From contig NC_136013.1 in the NCBI RefSeq assembly GCF_048128805.1, forward strand, positions 5,628,602-5,692,601: a stretch of 64,000 bases of DNA, read 5' to 3'. This document shows positions 39,201 through 48,592 of this stretch, one piece after another. Under the pieces are notes generated by a model. That model worked only from the letters and a program-made list of their open reading frames with translations, ran no database searches and was not told the origin of the DNA. The DNA is from Centroberyx gerrardi (lineage: Eukaryota; Chordata; Actinopteri; Beryciformes; Berycidae). How positions within the stretch are numbered: the stretch's first letter is position 1; each line of letters begins with the position of its first letter. Both the position numbers and the translations under genes were made by a program.

Positions 39201-42200
39201 TTCTTCAAAAATCTATTTTATTGATGTATTTGTAAATGATTAGAATTATTACATCGAAATTATATATCTTTGGGGAAAGAGACAAATCAGTAGCTGCATT
39301 TCCGGTTAAGATCTTATTCAGGCTAAGCTGTTTACATGCAGCTTCGATAACCGGCAATTGAGTTTCCCTGTTGCCATGAAGGAACCAGATATTCCTGCTC
39401 ACCTGTGGTGTCCCGCCTACAGAAAAAATTATCCATCAGTTAAAAAGTATGAAAAAGATTCAGCCACCAGCTACTCCCTGCCTCTTTGACTGAGCTGTAG
39501 GTTATTTCTAATACTGGGGAAATCTTGTAAACAAGTAAACAAAGGTAGCCCGCACTTTGTTTCTTCTTTTTTTTGTTGAAATTAATATACTATACTCAAA
39601 GCAAAACATGTACTCATAATGCTGTTATGTTAATGCTGAGTCTGAATTTGTGCAGATGTCGAAAACCAAAAGTGAAAGGAGTAAGATGTTCCCATGCCAC
39701 AGTAAACCATTTAATATGGGAGTAAGCCAGGCATCTTAACTGTGTTTCTCATAATCAGTGTATGAGCTTACTCAGGTTATTAACATGCGTCGACCCAAAG
39801 CCGGGCTACTTGAGTAACCGGGTTGAGAACAAAATTCTCCGTAAACGTAGCCGGGCAGAGCTGAAGACGCTGAGCCTACCTTGTGTGTGGGGCGCGCTCC
39901 TCAGCAGGTGGTCTCTCTGGAGCCTCAGGGCGGTGGAGCAGTAGATGGAGACGAGGGCGTCGCACTGCGGGCGGAGCAGCGAGCTCAGGACCCTCTCCTC
40001 TTTCAGAGGGCCGTCTCTGGCCGCCCACAGCGCCTCGCACAGCGCCTCGAACTGCCCGCCGCCTCTCTCAGAGCTCCACGGCATCACGGCCAACACGCCG
40101 TATATCTCCTCCACCCACTCCTCCACCTTCTCCGGGTTCCTCTCCGGCTTCCCCACTTTCTCCATCAGGTAGCGGATGAATGTGTGCTGCAGAGCGCGGT
40201 CCTCTGATTGGCCCTGAAGGAGACGGGGGAAAAAAATGGAAAATGGAGTATGCTTGTGTTCTAAAATGAGCAATCTCTATGACTACATTATAATGACATT
40301 GTATGATTGATTAGAATTATACTCTGTAACTACAGTGTATATGAAACTCAACGTTACATATTTATACCCAGTTATACTCGGTTTGTAACATAATAATAAT
40401 TCAAACGCATGTATAAAGTTTTTTTGGTGTTCAAAACAATAGCAAGCAATATTCTCTAGATCTGAATATATTTCTGTTTATATATTTTTTTCTATTACTG
40501 ACTTCATGGCCTTGTCTCAGTGCAATTGGCCCTAGCAGAGAACCGTGTGCATACTGTACAGAAGAGAAACATTCCTACATTTCTATTTTTTTTTTTTATT
40601 TACTACTTTTTATATTCTACTTTTATACTATATCATGCTACTTTCTTTATATATCTCTCCAAATGCGACCTATTCCCTAAAACTTTTATATACTACATTG
40701 TATAATTTTGTGTTGCTTCATATTTAAACTTTAAACTTATGTGCAAGCATACTTGGCCAATAAAACTGAGCATACTGAGCCCAGTAAAACTATGTTTGAC
40801 TTCTGAAGATGTTTACACTACCTGTAAGAACTGTGCTAAAGCCTGGGCCAGTCTGGGCCTCTTCTTCTCCAGCAAGGTTCGGAGGCAAGACTCAACAGCA
40901 GCATCTGTCGTCCTCGACGCCCCTGGGTCCTTCTGCTCAGCCTGGGTGTCCAAGAAGGCCTGGTGCAACTCCTGGTGGAAGAAAATTCACCTCAGTCTTA
41001 TATTCTGCCTAGTAACACAGCAGTAACAGCATGGAATAAAACAGAAGAGATTTGCGGTTATGCAACCATGCTTGGTCGGTCTAAATTTAACTTTATAATC
41101 CTATAAAAACTTTCATTCATTCAGCTGTTGAGCACAATACGTTATTATAATTTTTTACCATTTTATTATCTACAGTAAATATGATTACACACTATAGTTA
41201 AAAAATTAAACCTTGAGAACAGTCTCTGGTATGTCCTGCGCCCCCAGCTCCTCCAGCAGCAGCAGGAACTCCAGCTCTCTTCTGACGGTTGGAGAAACCT
41301 GCAGAGAGCAAAGAGCATCAGGATCAGATGCTCAGTAGATAACACTGTTTCCTCTGTTTCTCAATGGGAGGGTCTAAATTTGGTTTGATTTTATCGTCAC
41401 ATGGTCTGTGCTGTCCCAGAGGCCTTTCCACCCCACCAAGACAAATATTCTGGCAGAAGCAATGATTTGTGACATGAAACAGTCAATCCGGTTCTAGGTA
41501 AGGTTTGACCTAAATGGGTTTTTGAAGGCTGATACAGATACTGATATATTTGGACTTAAGTTGCACATAGTAGATGTTTTGTGCTGATATTCTGTACAAT
41601 AAAATTTGAACATTTACATGCCAAAAAACACAAAAAACAAAACAAGGATTCAGTGTTTCCCCCAGAATTGTATTCTTTGCAAGGTGGTGGTGGTGAAACA
41701 GCATTTAGATCATTTTACACTAAAACTGTCAATTAAAACCCATTTTAATGAACTTCTTAGGTTCATTAGCAGCTTCTTCAGGCAGGGTGAGGCAGGTTTT
41801 ACCAACTGCCACCCTAATATGATAAATCGATATACTGGTCTAACCCTTGTTCTAGCTGCATGAATGGAGAACAATGCTAATACTCAAATGGCAAAATGGA
41901 AACAAAGGTTTTCTCAAGACACCCACATTTGCTGCTAAATGGTGGTGGGACTAAAGATTTTTGGTGGGGAGGCATGCTGTTTAAAAGTGAAGCCTGTTTG
42001 TGAGAAACTTAATTCTTCATAGTATTACCTGCTCTTTTGTCCATTTCTCCAAGACTTGAAGCCAAAACCAAGCCAGTTTGTGCGGACTGCCCACAGACTC
42101 CCATCTATCAAACCGACAATCACACACATATTGTCATTAAATTTAGAGCAGAAACTTAAATATAAGAATTTCCCATGGCTTTAAATGAGACTTAGGTGGA

Positions 42201-42660
42201 AACAGTCACAAAATGAATGGGTTGGTGCGGGGGCAGGTGTTGCTGAACAACTTATAAAAATACAATAACCTTTACTCCCAAACATGTGGCAATTGGAAAA
42301 CATTTAGAAATGGAAAATATGAAAATATTCAGCATGACATTTTATATTTATGATCATTCACATTTTCACATGGGTGGTCAGAGAAACTAAAGTGAGCTGC
42401 CTAAGAGTTTAGTAGACAAGGAAAAGCCTGATGTCTTGCAAAGCTATCTGACAAAGCTGGGCGACTCACTTTAAAACGTAGGGATGGCAGACGATGGCCT
42501 TGACTATGTCCTGTAGATTTTCGGAGAGTCCTCCAGTTGAGTTGACCAGCTGTGGCACACAGGCGCTCGCCAGCTCCCACTCCCCATGCTGCAGGCACCG
42601 TTTGAAATACTCAAACAGGTCCTGAAGGGAAGTCTCGGCCTCGCAGCCAAAGGGATGCAT
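9791..42660 (-). CDS. zfyve26: Spastizin, FYVE zinc-finger protein 26 (complete)
   Basis: Very large PI3P-binding scaffold. With spatacsin and AP-5 it acts in lysosome reformation after autophagy, and it has a role in cytokinesis; loss in humans causes spastic paraplegia 15 (family knowledge). Here 42 coding exons join with matching phase at every junction into 7851 nt, 2616 residues including an insert-rich middle; human has about 2539. Start: ATG at 42660 (MHPFGCEAETSLQDLFEYF). Stop: TAA at 9793-9791. The FYVE finger is near residues 1865-1930, with RRHHCRRCGR at about 1890-1899. Exon coordinates are listed in the five block entries. The gene is divergent from the galectin-related gene, about 1.6 kb from its likely first exon, and convergent with rdh12. 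No frameshift or premature stop was seen. Confidence 0.96.
11669..11846 (-). other. zfyve26: zfyve26 exon 38 Ser/Pro-rich insert
   Basis: Between FLHRCEA and PTLFGGSPMK lies a low-complexity stretch rich in Ser, Pro, Thr and Lys. It is longer than I recall for the mammalian protein and is probably a flexible loop. This is from memory, not alignment. Confidence 0.55.
13080..13162 (-). repeat. End fragment of a hAT-like repeat
   Basis: Reverse-complemented, it begins with cagtggttctcaccctgggg, close to the TIR of the hAT-like MITEs at 15992, 54361 and 55498. No clear opposite end was found, so it is called a fragment. Confidence 0.5.
14596..14627 (+). repeat. (CA)n microsatellite at the acceptor of zfyve26 exon 34
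   Basis: On the coding strand it is a (TG)n run followed by TTTTAG and then exon 34. It thus sits where the polypyrimidine tract should be. Confidence 0.9.
14800..15166. mobile_element. hAT-like MITE, TAGGGCTGAAC TIR, 8-bp TSD
   Basis: The element begins tagggctgaac and ends gttcagcccta. The 8-bp sequence ccctgtag flanks both sides (14792-14799 and 15167-15174). Inside, runs such as atcgcaat and tatcg are paired in inverted order. 8-bp duplications and TAGGG ends are typical of hAT. It lies in zfyve26 intron 33 and has no coding frame. Confidence 0.85.
15992..16331 (+). mobile_element. hAT-like MITE family A, copy 1
   Basis: Ends are cagtggtgctcaacg and ggttgagaatcactg. Flanks gtctacac and atctacac match at 7 of 8 bases. 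The body is closely similar to 54361-54707 and 55498-55838, all in the same orientation: gtccggggaccaccaggggtccttgaggg, then aagaatgactgttttgatcatag. Confidence 0.85.
17936..18087. other. End of zfyve26 intron 33
   Basis: AT-rich intron sequence; nothing else is supported. Confidence 0.4.
18411..18871. mobile_element. hAT-like MITE, family B (AGGGTTnG...CGATATATCGG)
   Basis: The left end reads agggttaggccgatatatcgg. The right end reads tatatcattcgaaccct, the inverted counterpart. The internal tract ggtatc...cggtatcag is also paired. The ends resemble the element at 60720-61211. The target duplication is not clear. It lies in zfyve26 intron 32. Confidence 0.65.
21247..21566. mobile_element. 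Degenerate element with CAGGGTTCCC / GGGAACCTTG ends
   Basis: Inverted ends are cagggttccca and tgggaaccttg. Between them are repeated 'cttccatgat' and 'ccctgactttt' type words. No clear target duplication. It lies in zfyve26 intron 28. Confidence 0.45.
22005..22335. mobile_element. Non-autonomous element with CAGGGTTCCTGCACA ends
   Basis: The left end is cagggttcctgcacag and the right end ctgtgtaggaacc. It shares internal words with the element at 8690-9716. It lies in zfyve26 intron 27. Confidence 0.55.
23025..23240 (+). repeat. tRNA-type SINE with (TGACCCC)n tail
   Basis: It begins ggtggcatggtggcttagtgg, resembling an A-box. It goes on with aaccgggtttcagc and tgaagtgtccttgagcacgacactgaa, a wording common in fish SINEs, and ends in about five copies of ccctgac between 23184 and 23221. 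Confidence 0.6.
24592..24728 (+). repeat. Short tandem duplications in intron 24
   Basis: First 'tgactttat' is repeated three to four times (about 24597-24625). Then a unit of about 34 bp containing tgatcactggaagcatgac is present twice in tandem (24659-24726). Confidence 0.8.
25755..25880 (-). repeat. SINE-like fragment
   Basis: It contains 'ggcagggatcgaaccagtgacc', a B-box-like word in reverse complement, and 'ctactgggcggcctccc'. It is inferred to be a truncated tRNA-derived SINE in zfyve26 intron 23. Confidence 0.5.
26233..26482. mobile_element. Large inverted repeat (foldback) in zfyve26 intron 22
   Basis: The arms 26233-26321 and 26393-26482 are near-perfect reverse complements over about 88 bp, with only a few mismatches. 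A 70-base centre contains aacgcgtttcaagcttgg and ctcttcctcaggcagc. Transcribed, it would form a long hairpin. It may be a foldback transposon or a palindromic duplication. Confidence 0.85.
33058..33228. repeat. Degenerate ATT/AGT trinucleotide repeat
   Basis: About 170 bases built from att, agt and aat triplets, in zfyve26 intron 13. Apparent open frames across it are repeat artefacts. Confidence 0.85.
34477..34700. mobile_element. hAT-like MITE with TSD atctcaag
   Basis: The element begins tagagctgggagatatgatg and ends atcgcccagcccta. The exact 8-bp duplication atctcaag stands on both sides (34469-34476 and 34701-34708). 224 bp, non-coding, in zfyve26 intron 11. Confidence 0.85.
36211..36243 (-). 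repeat. zfyve26: Pure (CAG)11 coding repeat, polyglutamine in spastizin
   Basis: On the coding strand, eleven uninterrupted CAG codons follow GTG in exon 10, giving Q11 at residues 507-517 between ECDSV and PSEAEDD. The position corresponds to a variable acidic linker. Confidence 0.95.
37360..37780. repeat. Pair of direct repeats with (GGAGA)n blocks
   Basis: About 75 bases at 37360-37435 (acactgaagttcagt...ctttcttagaagcttt...ggatcagtc) recur at 37703-37780. Between and after them are (GGAGA)n arrays at 37629-37672 and 37820-37908. A MITE-like word 'agggatgggacgatat' follows the first copy. All lie in zfyve26 intron 7. Confidence 0.75.
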
Positions 42661-43400
42661 GGTCACTTTACTGTGACACTCTTCTACTCACTGGTCAGAA
42701 CAGGAGCAGCACCTTCACTACCAGGCAGCTCAGCAGCACCCTTGAGCTTTCCTCACCTGGAACAGAAAAAAACAATGCTATTCACACTCTAGCTTAAGTC
42801 TATGATTTAACAAAACAAGGAAGTGGCACATGATACACAGATACAGAATATAATTAGCCCCACATGTTCAGTAAAATCACTTGTTCAGTCATTTAGGCAT
42901 CAGATGTGTTTGTTTTGATGACACTCTTAGCCACATAACAAGCAAGATCTGTACCTTTAATAGCTGAGTAAACAAACCACGCTGAGTTAGGAACACAACT
43001 TGCAACATAAATCAAAACAACTCTCCAGCGTCAGTCAACCAGGCTAAATAAACTTCTATTAAAATCCTTATCTTTTTATTCTTTACTGCTTGTGTCTTTT
43101 CCCCTCATACCAGATTTGACAGCTAGCCTGCTGCCACTAGTTAGCTAATGTTACTGAGTTGCTGTCAACTGAAAACTAGCTAACTACCGTAAAAGCTAGC
43201 TCGCGAGTAAACTGGCCTACGTGTTAAGTATTTAAAGATTATACAGCAAAGTAACTTACTCATTTCTATGTGAGATTATCCCCGAAAACTGGGACTTGGG
43301 TACACTTGTGCTTCCCTCCTCTCTCCACTCCTCTCTCTCGACCTGTTTTGCTAGGCGGCTAGTAGGTGCCAGAGCCAGGTGCATGTTAAGAACGGTCATG
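42661..43400 (-). promoter_or_regulatory. zfyve26: zfyve26 5' leader and probable promoter region
   Basis: Minus strand. A pyrimidine-rich acceptor (tctgttccag) at 42757 would start a non-coding piece 42756-42661 before the ATG. A GTAAGT donor ending an upstream exon at 43260 is also visible. Sequence from 43130 to 43460 is richer in GC and CpG and holds gctagc/aacgtt words often seen at fish 5' ends. The transcription start is inferred at about 43300-43400; no TATA box was assigned. Confidence 0.5.
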
Positions 43401-43649
43401 TGACAAAATCAGCTGATTCCCTGGCGCTGGTTGGTTCAAAGGTTGGCGCGAGGGGGGCGTTCCAGAACGTCTTTTCTGCTGCTGCCTTCAGGTACTGTCG
43501 GAAATATAGGAATTACAAGTAGGACGCATATGGGTTATTTTCAAGCCGAATTGACGAGATGATGGGACGTTTAGGGAACGTTTTATGTTATAAAATGTTG
43601 TTTGTGTGTCAACATTGAGTTGATGGTAAAAGTAGCATTTACAACAATG

Positions 43650-44035
43650 TAGGGCGCCGTAGCCTAGAGGTTGGAGAAAGAGGTTTGAATTCCCAACAGG
43701 GAAAATGTGGCTGTGACAAGTCATTTTATGAATAGGACTACACAGGACTTGACTAAAGAGGTTTGACAGGATTTGACGTTGCAAGTCTTTGTGCCGTAAT
43801 CCAAGGTGAGCATTCACACAGAAGCCCAATTCAACAACCAGTGCTGAGGTGCCCTTGAGCAAGGCACTTAACCACTAACTACTCAAATGGAGCTTTTCAG
43901 TGGCCAACAGTAGAAGACTGTGGTTGTACTGAGTGTGAATTGCGTGTGACTGTATGAACTATGTGAATGTGAAGCAATACAAAAAGAGCGAGTGTGCTCA
44001 GTCAACTTTCCCTAGATAAATAAAGATTAAAAAAA
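43650..44035 (+). repeat. tRNA-derived SINE
   Basis: It starts ggcgccgtagcctagaggttgg (A-box-like) with gaggtttgaattcccaac (B-box-like). It continues with tgaggtgcccttgagcaaggcac, a word common in fish SINEs, and ends in an A-rich tail (aaagattaaaaaaac). Confidence 0.75.
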
Positions 44036-44481
44036 CATTTGATTGAATTAATTCATTTGTTTACTCTTTATTCTACCACTGCAGTAGCCTAAAAAGTAAT
44101 TCTGCACGGTTTGATTTCTAGAATTAAACAACAGCCACCCAAAAGCTACATTTGTTACAGGTTTGTTATTTCCGACCAAACTGCTTGAATGTGAAAGTGA
44201 TATTTAGGTTCCTCGCATTCCTGAAGTAGAAGCAAACGAGGAGAACGTGAAGGCAGCACAAGGTTGGTGAAAGGGGGAGTTCCAGACCGGCCGGTGTGCA
44301 GGAGCCAGGGTTTTAGGGGAAGCATACATTATGCTGAATTGCGTTATTGTGTGGAAGAAAGGGGAACCAGACCTAATTTGGAACTGTAACACCGGAGAAA
44401 CGTTTTGAAAGATTGTTTTATGACTGCTTTAATTAAACTAAATATGTAGCATGTAGAAGATAGATAGACAGATGAATAGAT

Positions 44482-44487
<6 letters not shown>

Positions 44488-44524
<37 letters not shown>
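44488..44524 (+). repeat. (GA)n microsatellite
   Basis: Uninterrupted GA run just after a short GATA-like stretch. Confidence 0.95.
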
Positions 44525-44528
<4 letters not shown>

Positions 44529-44747
44529 GGTGGGTGGGGCGAGAGGAGATGCAACAAGGTCGACTGTCGGACTTGAACTCAGGCTGACATAATTTAAGCC
44601 CCAGTCCAAGGGCGCCTATCATATATTATATTATTATATATCTGTTGAATATGGGCGATCTTAATCTATCATAATTAATAATTAATACGACTGAGTGGAA
44701 GTGGTGTCTATAGTTGTGCACAAAATAGAGTTGTTTCACATCACACA

Positions 44748-44803
<56 letters not shown>
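44748..44803 (+). repeat. (CT)n microsatellite
   Basis: Long CT run directly after cacacacac, about 150 bp upstream of the galectin-related gene start. Confidence 0.95.
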
Positions 44804-44807
<4 letters not shown>

Positions 44808-44958
44808 ATATCTGTCTCTCTCCATCATTAGTGCCAAATTTGGGAGCCTGTCTCTATGACAACGGGCAGGCGGGGTTTGCCAGCTGGAGGCAGAATAAAT
44901 CAGTCCTCAGTTGGCATCACCGCTTGAAATATTCACACAGCCTCACGCCCTGAGTGGA

Positions 44959-47900
44959 ATGGAAGAAAAAGATAAGAAAGAAAATGTATGTAGCCTCTCT
45001 TTTGTTTGCATTGGTGTGACTGCGGGTTGTAGAAATTGCTGGGCAGAAGATTTTCGCAGCTGCATTTGAATTTGATTTGAAATATTTGATCGTTCAGCGC
45101 AGGTTGCTGAACAATAAAAGAAAAGCATTGTTTGTCCAGCTGATTGATTGATTGTGGGGACTTGAAAGAGCCGGATCAATAACGCTATTGTTCCCATCGG
45201 TGCCACAGTTTGCACCGCACCGCAGATAAAGATGTCAGGCTGCATGTGATGTCGGGCCGGCAGGCTAATATCCTCCTGGAATGAAACAAAGTGCACCTAC
45301 TGTATATGCTGTCATGTCGCTTATCGGTAGGCCTCACCCTGTATGTGTGAATGCTGCTGGCGCGAGTCTATCTGTGTATCTATCTATATTTCTCTATTGT
45401 TTCACAGGGGCAGTATATCGGAGAGATAAAGGGCGGGCTGCGGCCTTCAATGAAACTGGTTGTTATGGGAATTATTAACAAAAAACCCAAGAGGTTAGTG
45501 CACACACCTGTTTTCTTATTAAAGCTCCTATATTATGCACGGTGAAAATGCAACTTATAGGCTATAACCAATAATATTCTGTTTCACACATGACGTCGCC
45601 AGTTAAAGTAGTGATTAAGATGTCCCGGGCTATTTAAAACGTGTTTTAGCCTACGGGCAAAAGCCAGCCACCCTGCTAGTCTCTGTTTTGGGAAAATATC
45701 CTTGTCATGCCAGTGCGTTTCCTAATTATAGGTTAGTCTGTGATGTGCGTGGGAGAGCTGCAAATCCCATGAAATCCCACGAATCACACTGGAATTTCTT
45801 TGGTTGATAACATCATTTGGCTATTTATTCGTTTAGTCATCAAAGGGTCACATTAAAGGGTCACGATATACACTCGAAATAGTAATAACATTTTTTTTAG
45901 TTAGTTGCTATGATGTAGAACTTTTTTTTTTTTTTATCAAGAAACTATTTTTAGCTGAAAATAAAGTTCAAAGAGGGTTTTTTTTAGGACAAAATGCTCT
46001 CAAAGGAATCTTTTCCTGTTCCTCTTAAATAGCCTTAGTCATTAAGATTAAGACATACAGTTTACCACTCTCTTTATTTTACCTCTTTCATCTTCAATTC
46101 ATTTTTCTGTAGTGATTGAAAGTTGTTTTTATATTGTATAATCTCAGAGGCAATAATCAGAAGACCTAATTTAAACTGTTTATTCATCAGATACCAAATC
46201 CACTATCATTCTCCAAAAAATCTACTGACAAAACACATGTGATGCATCATCTTGGTACACAGATGGTATTGGGTGGACTACTAAAAATTGTAATCATGCA
46301 ATGTCAATAATTGCAAAAGATTGCTGCAAAATGGAAGACTTCTAGTATAAAGTGGAGAGGTTAATGGACTATAGATGTTTCTACTTTGCATATAAAGGAT
46401 CAAAGGTAGAACCATGCACATAAGATTACTGAAAAATGGGATGTAACAATGACAGCTATTATACATTCCCCTGCAGGAACTAAGTGCCACATTGCATTAT
46501 GTGCCATTCTTCTAATGGACACTATGGAATAATTGAACCCACTAACATCAGTCAGGATCATTTGTCATTCAACCACAAGCTTCCAGTAGAGTTTTTGTAC
46601 AAGACTTAATGTGAAAATGTTCAGCAGTTGTGATGATAGCCAGAAGATGTCACTGTTGTGTAATTTATACCAAACATATCACATCAAAACACAGAGATTT
46701 ATGTATGTGTGTATATGTGTGCGTAAGTAAGTATATAAGTAAGTAGTAAGTATATAAGTAGGCTAAGTATATAAGTAGGTAAGTAAGTATATAAGTAAGT
46801 AAGTATAGGCTAGATAGATAGATAGATAGATAGATACATACATACATACATAGAAAGAAATGAGGGCTAAGATTTTACTCAGATTCTGCTCTCTGCCCCA
46901 CCCTCTCTCTCTCCTGACCTCCTGTGTGTCTGTGCAGCATTGAGGTGACTGTGGCCAGCAGCCCGCAGGAGGAGGACTCAGAGGCAGACGTGGGTCTGCA
47001 GCTGAAGGTCAGCTTCATGGACAAGGCCGTCCAGCGTAACGCTCGCCTGGCCGGGAAGTGGGGTCCGGCTGAAAATACCCTCTCCTTCTTTCCTTTCACA
47101 CCCGGAGAACCCTTTAAGGTATAACTGTGCGCGGCGTGTCTTCAGTTTCTGATATTTTTGCGTTTACATTTTAGGCATTTAGGTGACGCTCTTATCCAGA
47201 GCGACTCTGTCTTCAAAGTTCTTCATTATGGGAAAAAGAAAAGTAATTCTATGGGCTGCTCTGTTTGGTTGCTACCTTTATGTTGCATTGCCAAATGCTT
47301 CAAGATTGTGGAAAATAGTTTTACAGGAGAAACGTGAGTTCTTACTCCCGCACTCTTGTTCCCTCTGTGGCACAACTATTGGTTGCATGTAATGTGGGTG
47401 ATCCAGTCTTATTCTGCTGTTGCACTCATTGTAAATCAGTCTGGAGTAGAGCATCAGCTAAATACCTCAAATTTAAAGCTGCACTATTGGCAACTTTATA
47501 TGTTGGCAGCCCCCAAATGACAGCAAGGGGTCACTGTTTGAATTTTTTGGACTTCAATACCCACAAATCATGTCATGTGACATCAAACTACGCACTCCTC
47601 TGACCTACATTTCTTCTTCTTCGTGGCTGATTGGGCTGGAGGAGATGAAAAGGTTCAGCCATCACTGTTGAAACACTTTTGATTTCGCTCTTAAGTTTCG
47701 ATTCATCACTTCTAGTCTAGTCTTGTTTATTTATAAAGCCCTTTATCACAAGCATGTCTCATGCCTATGGGCAAGTTAGAGTCTTCAATCCACCTGACCT
47801 ACATGTCTTTGGACAGTGGGAGGAAATCGGAGCACCTGGAGGAAACCCACACAAACACGAGGAGAACATGCAAACTCCACACAGAAAGGACCGGGGCCGA

Positions 47901-48592
47901 GATTCGAACCCGCAACCAGTGTAGGTCTGCATGCAGATATATGCTCCACCGTTTTTTCTGTACAAACAAACAACGTTTCGACCTGAATTGTCACATCTGA
48001 CATCTGACAAAGACCAGTTCAGGTCGAAACGTTGTTTGTACCGAATAAACTTTTGGTAGAGCATATTTCTGCGTGCGTGGACCTACTCTGAAATTTGTTT
48101 GAACATTTTTTTGTGCAGCACCAGTCAGAAATTTGGATGTGCGTATCAAAAGATTTCTTTGGATTAGCGTAAAGATTTCCTGCTGGTGTCCTTCCCGATG
48201 CTAGCACTTAATTTGGGCAAATAAGGTGAATCTACGACTTCTCAGTCAGTAGCGATGGGCCGCTCTTCTCTGTTGCAGCCTCACTTTGTGATTTAGGCTC
48301 ATATGATGGGAGGATTTTTGCATAAAAATCTTGCCTAGTGCAGCTTTAAACACTCAAGTTCGACAGGAAATGGAAATGGAGCATTAACCCCCATTCCCCC
48401 CCTTCCCTCTCTCACACTCTCCTCCTCTACATCCTCTCTGACTCTCAGATGGAGATTGTTTGTGAGCACCAGCAGTTTCGTATCTTGGTGGACGGCCAGC
48501 CGCTGTGTGGCTTCACCCATCGGCTCTCCCAGCTCGCCTCCCTCACTGCCCTGCGAGTGTTTGGAGATCTACAGCTCACCAAGGTGGCCTAA
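44959..48592 (+). CDS. lgalsl-like: Galectin-related protein (LGALSL-like)
   Basis: Single galectin-fold domain of the galectin-related group, whose known members do not bind lactose (family knowledge). Four exons: 44959-44985, 45408-45493, 46938-47118, 48449-48592 (TAA); 145 residues. Signature stretches are GEIKGGLRPSMKLVVMGII, FFPFTPGEPFKMEIVCEHQQF and LRVFGDLQLTK, close to LGALSL. The sugar-binding HxNPR motif is replaced by VSFMDKAVQRNA, and GKWGPAEN lacks the usual glutamate and arginine. The N-terminus is very short (MEEKDKKEN) compared with LGALSL (172 residues). Exon 1 is the least certain part: it rests on one ATG, a GTATGT donor and a matching phase. No signal peptide is visible. 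It is likely a fish paralogue such as lgalslb. Confidence 0.85.
46715..46853 (+). repeat. Compound TAAG / GATA / CATA microsatellite
   Basis: Runs of agtatataagta, then (gata)n and (cata)n, directly upstream of exon 3 of the galectin-related gene. Confidence 0.9.
47165..47470. repeat. Interspersed repeat fragment
   Basis: It contains 'ggtgacgctcttatccagagcgac' and 'gctgttgcactcattgtaaatcagtctgg', words also seen in other orientation or partial form near 412-545 and 4620-4740. Confidence 0.5.
47720..47930 (+). repeat. Dispersed fish retroposon tail
   Basis: It contains 'catgtctttggacagtgggagg', 'acctggaggaaacccac' and 'agaacatgcaaactccacac', a very common fish repeat wording. It is truncated at both sides. 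Confidence 0.6.
47925..48080. repeat. Perfect 22-bp inverted repeat in a longer foldback
   Basis: The arm acaaacaacgtttcgacctgaa (47966-47987) is an exact reverse complement of 48018-48039, with a 30-base loop. Imperfect pairing extends outward to gcagatatatgctc and gagcatatttctgc. It lies in intron 3 of the galectin-related gene. Confidence 0.85.

Larger units (their letters stand above)
36162..42660 (-). other. zfyve26: zfyve26 coding exons 1-10 (N-terminal part)
   Basis: Exons in transcript order: 42660-42470, 42104-42029, 41298-41212, 40971-40822, 40213-39880, 38607-38483, 38090-37926, 37277-37189, 37094-36940, 36389-36162. They encode about residues 1-533. Conserved stretches include QHGEWELASACVPQL, SGKHFLEQVL, FQPLSRLVLLLGWTQC and LFQGFCAMKYALYALCVN. 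Exon 10 contains the Q11 tract at residues 507-517. Donors after exons 7, 9 and 10 begin GTC. Confidence 0.9.
43400..44958. other. Divergent intergenic region zfyve26 / galectin-related gene
   Basis: No gene is supported. It holds a SINE (about 43650-44035), a second SINE-like piece (44525-44625) and GA and CT microsatellites. The part just before 44959 should contain the promoter of the galectin-related gene. Confidence 0.6.

Noticed and set aside
39406-39419. Possible 14-nt micro-exon of zfyve26 between exons 5 and 6
   Set aside because: It has AG and GTGAGC borders, but 14 nt breaks the phase, whereas direct joining of 39880 to 38607 gives VELPEAE in frame as expected.
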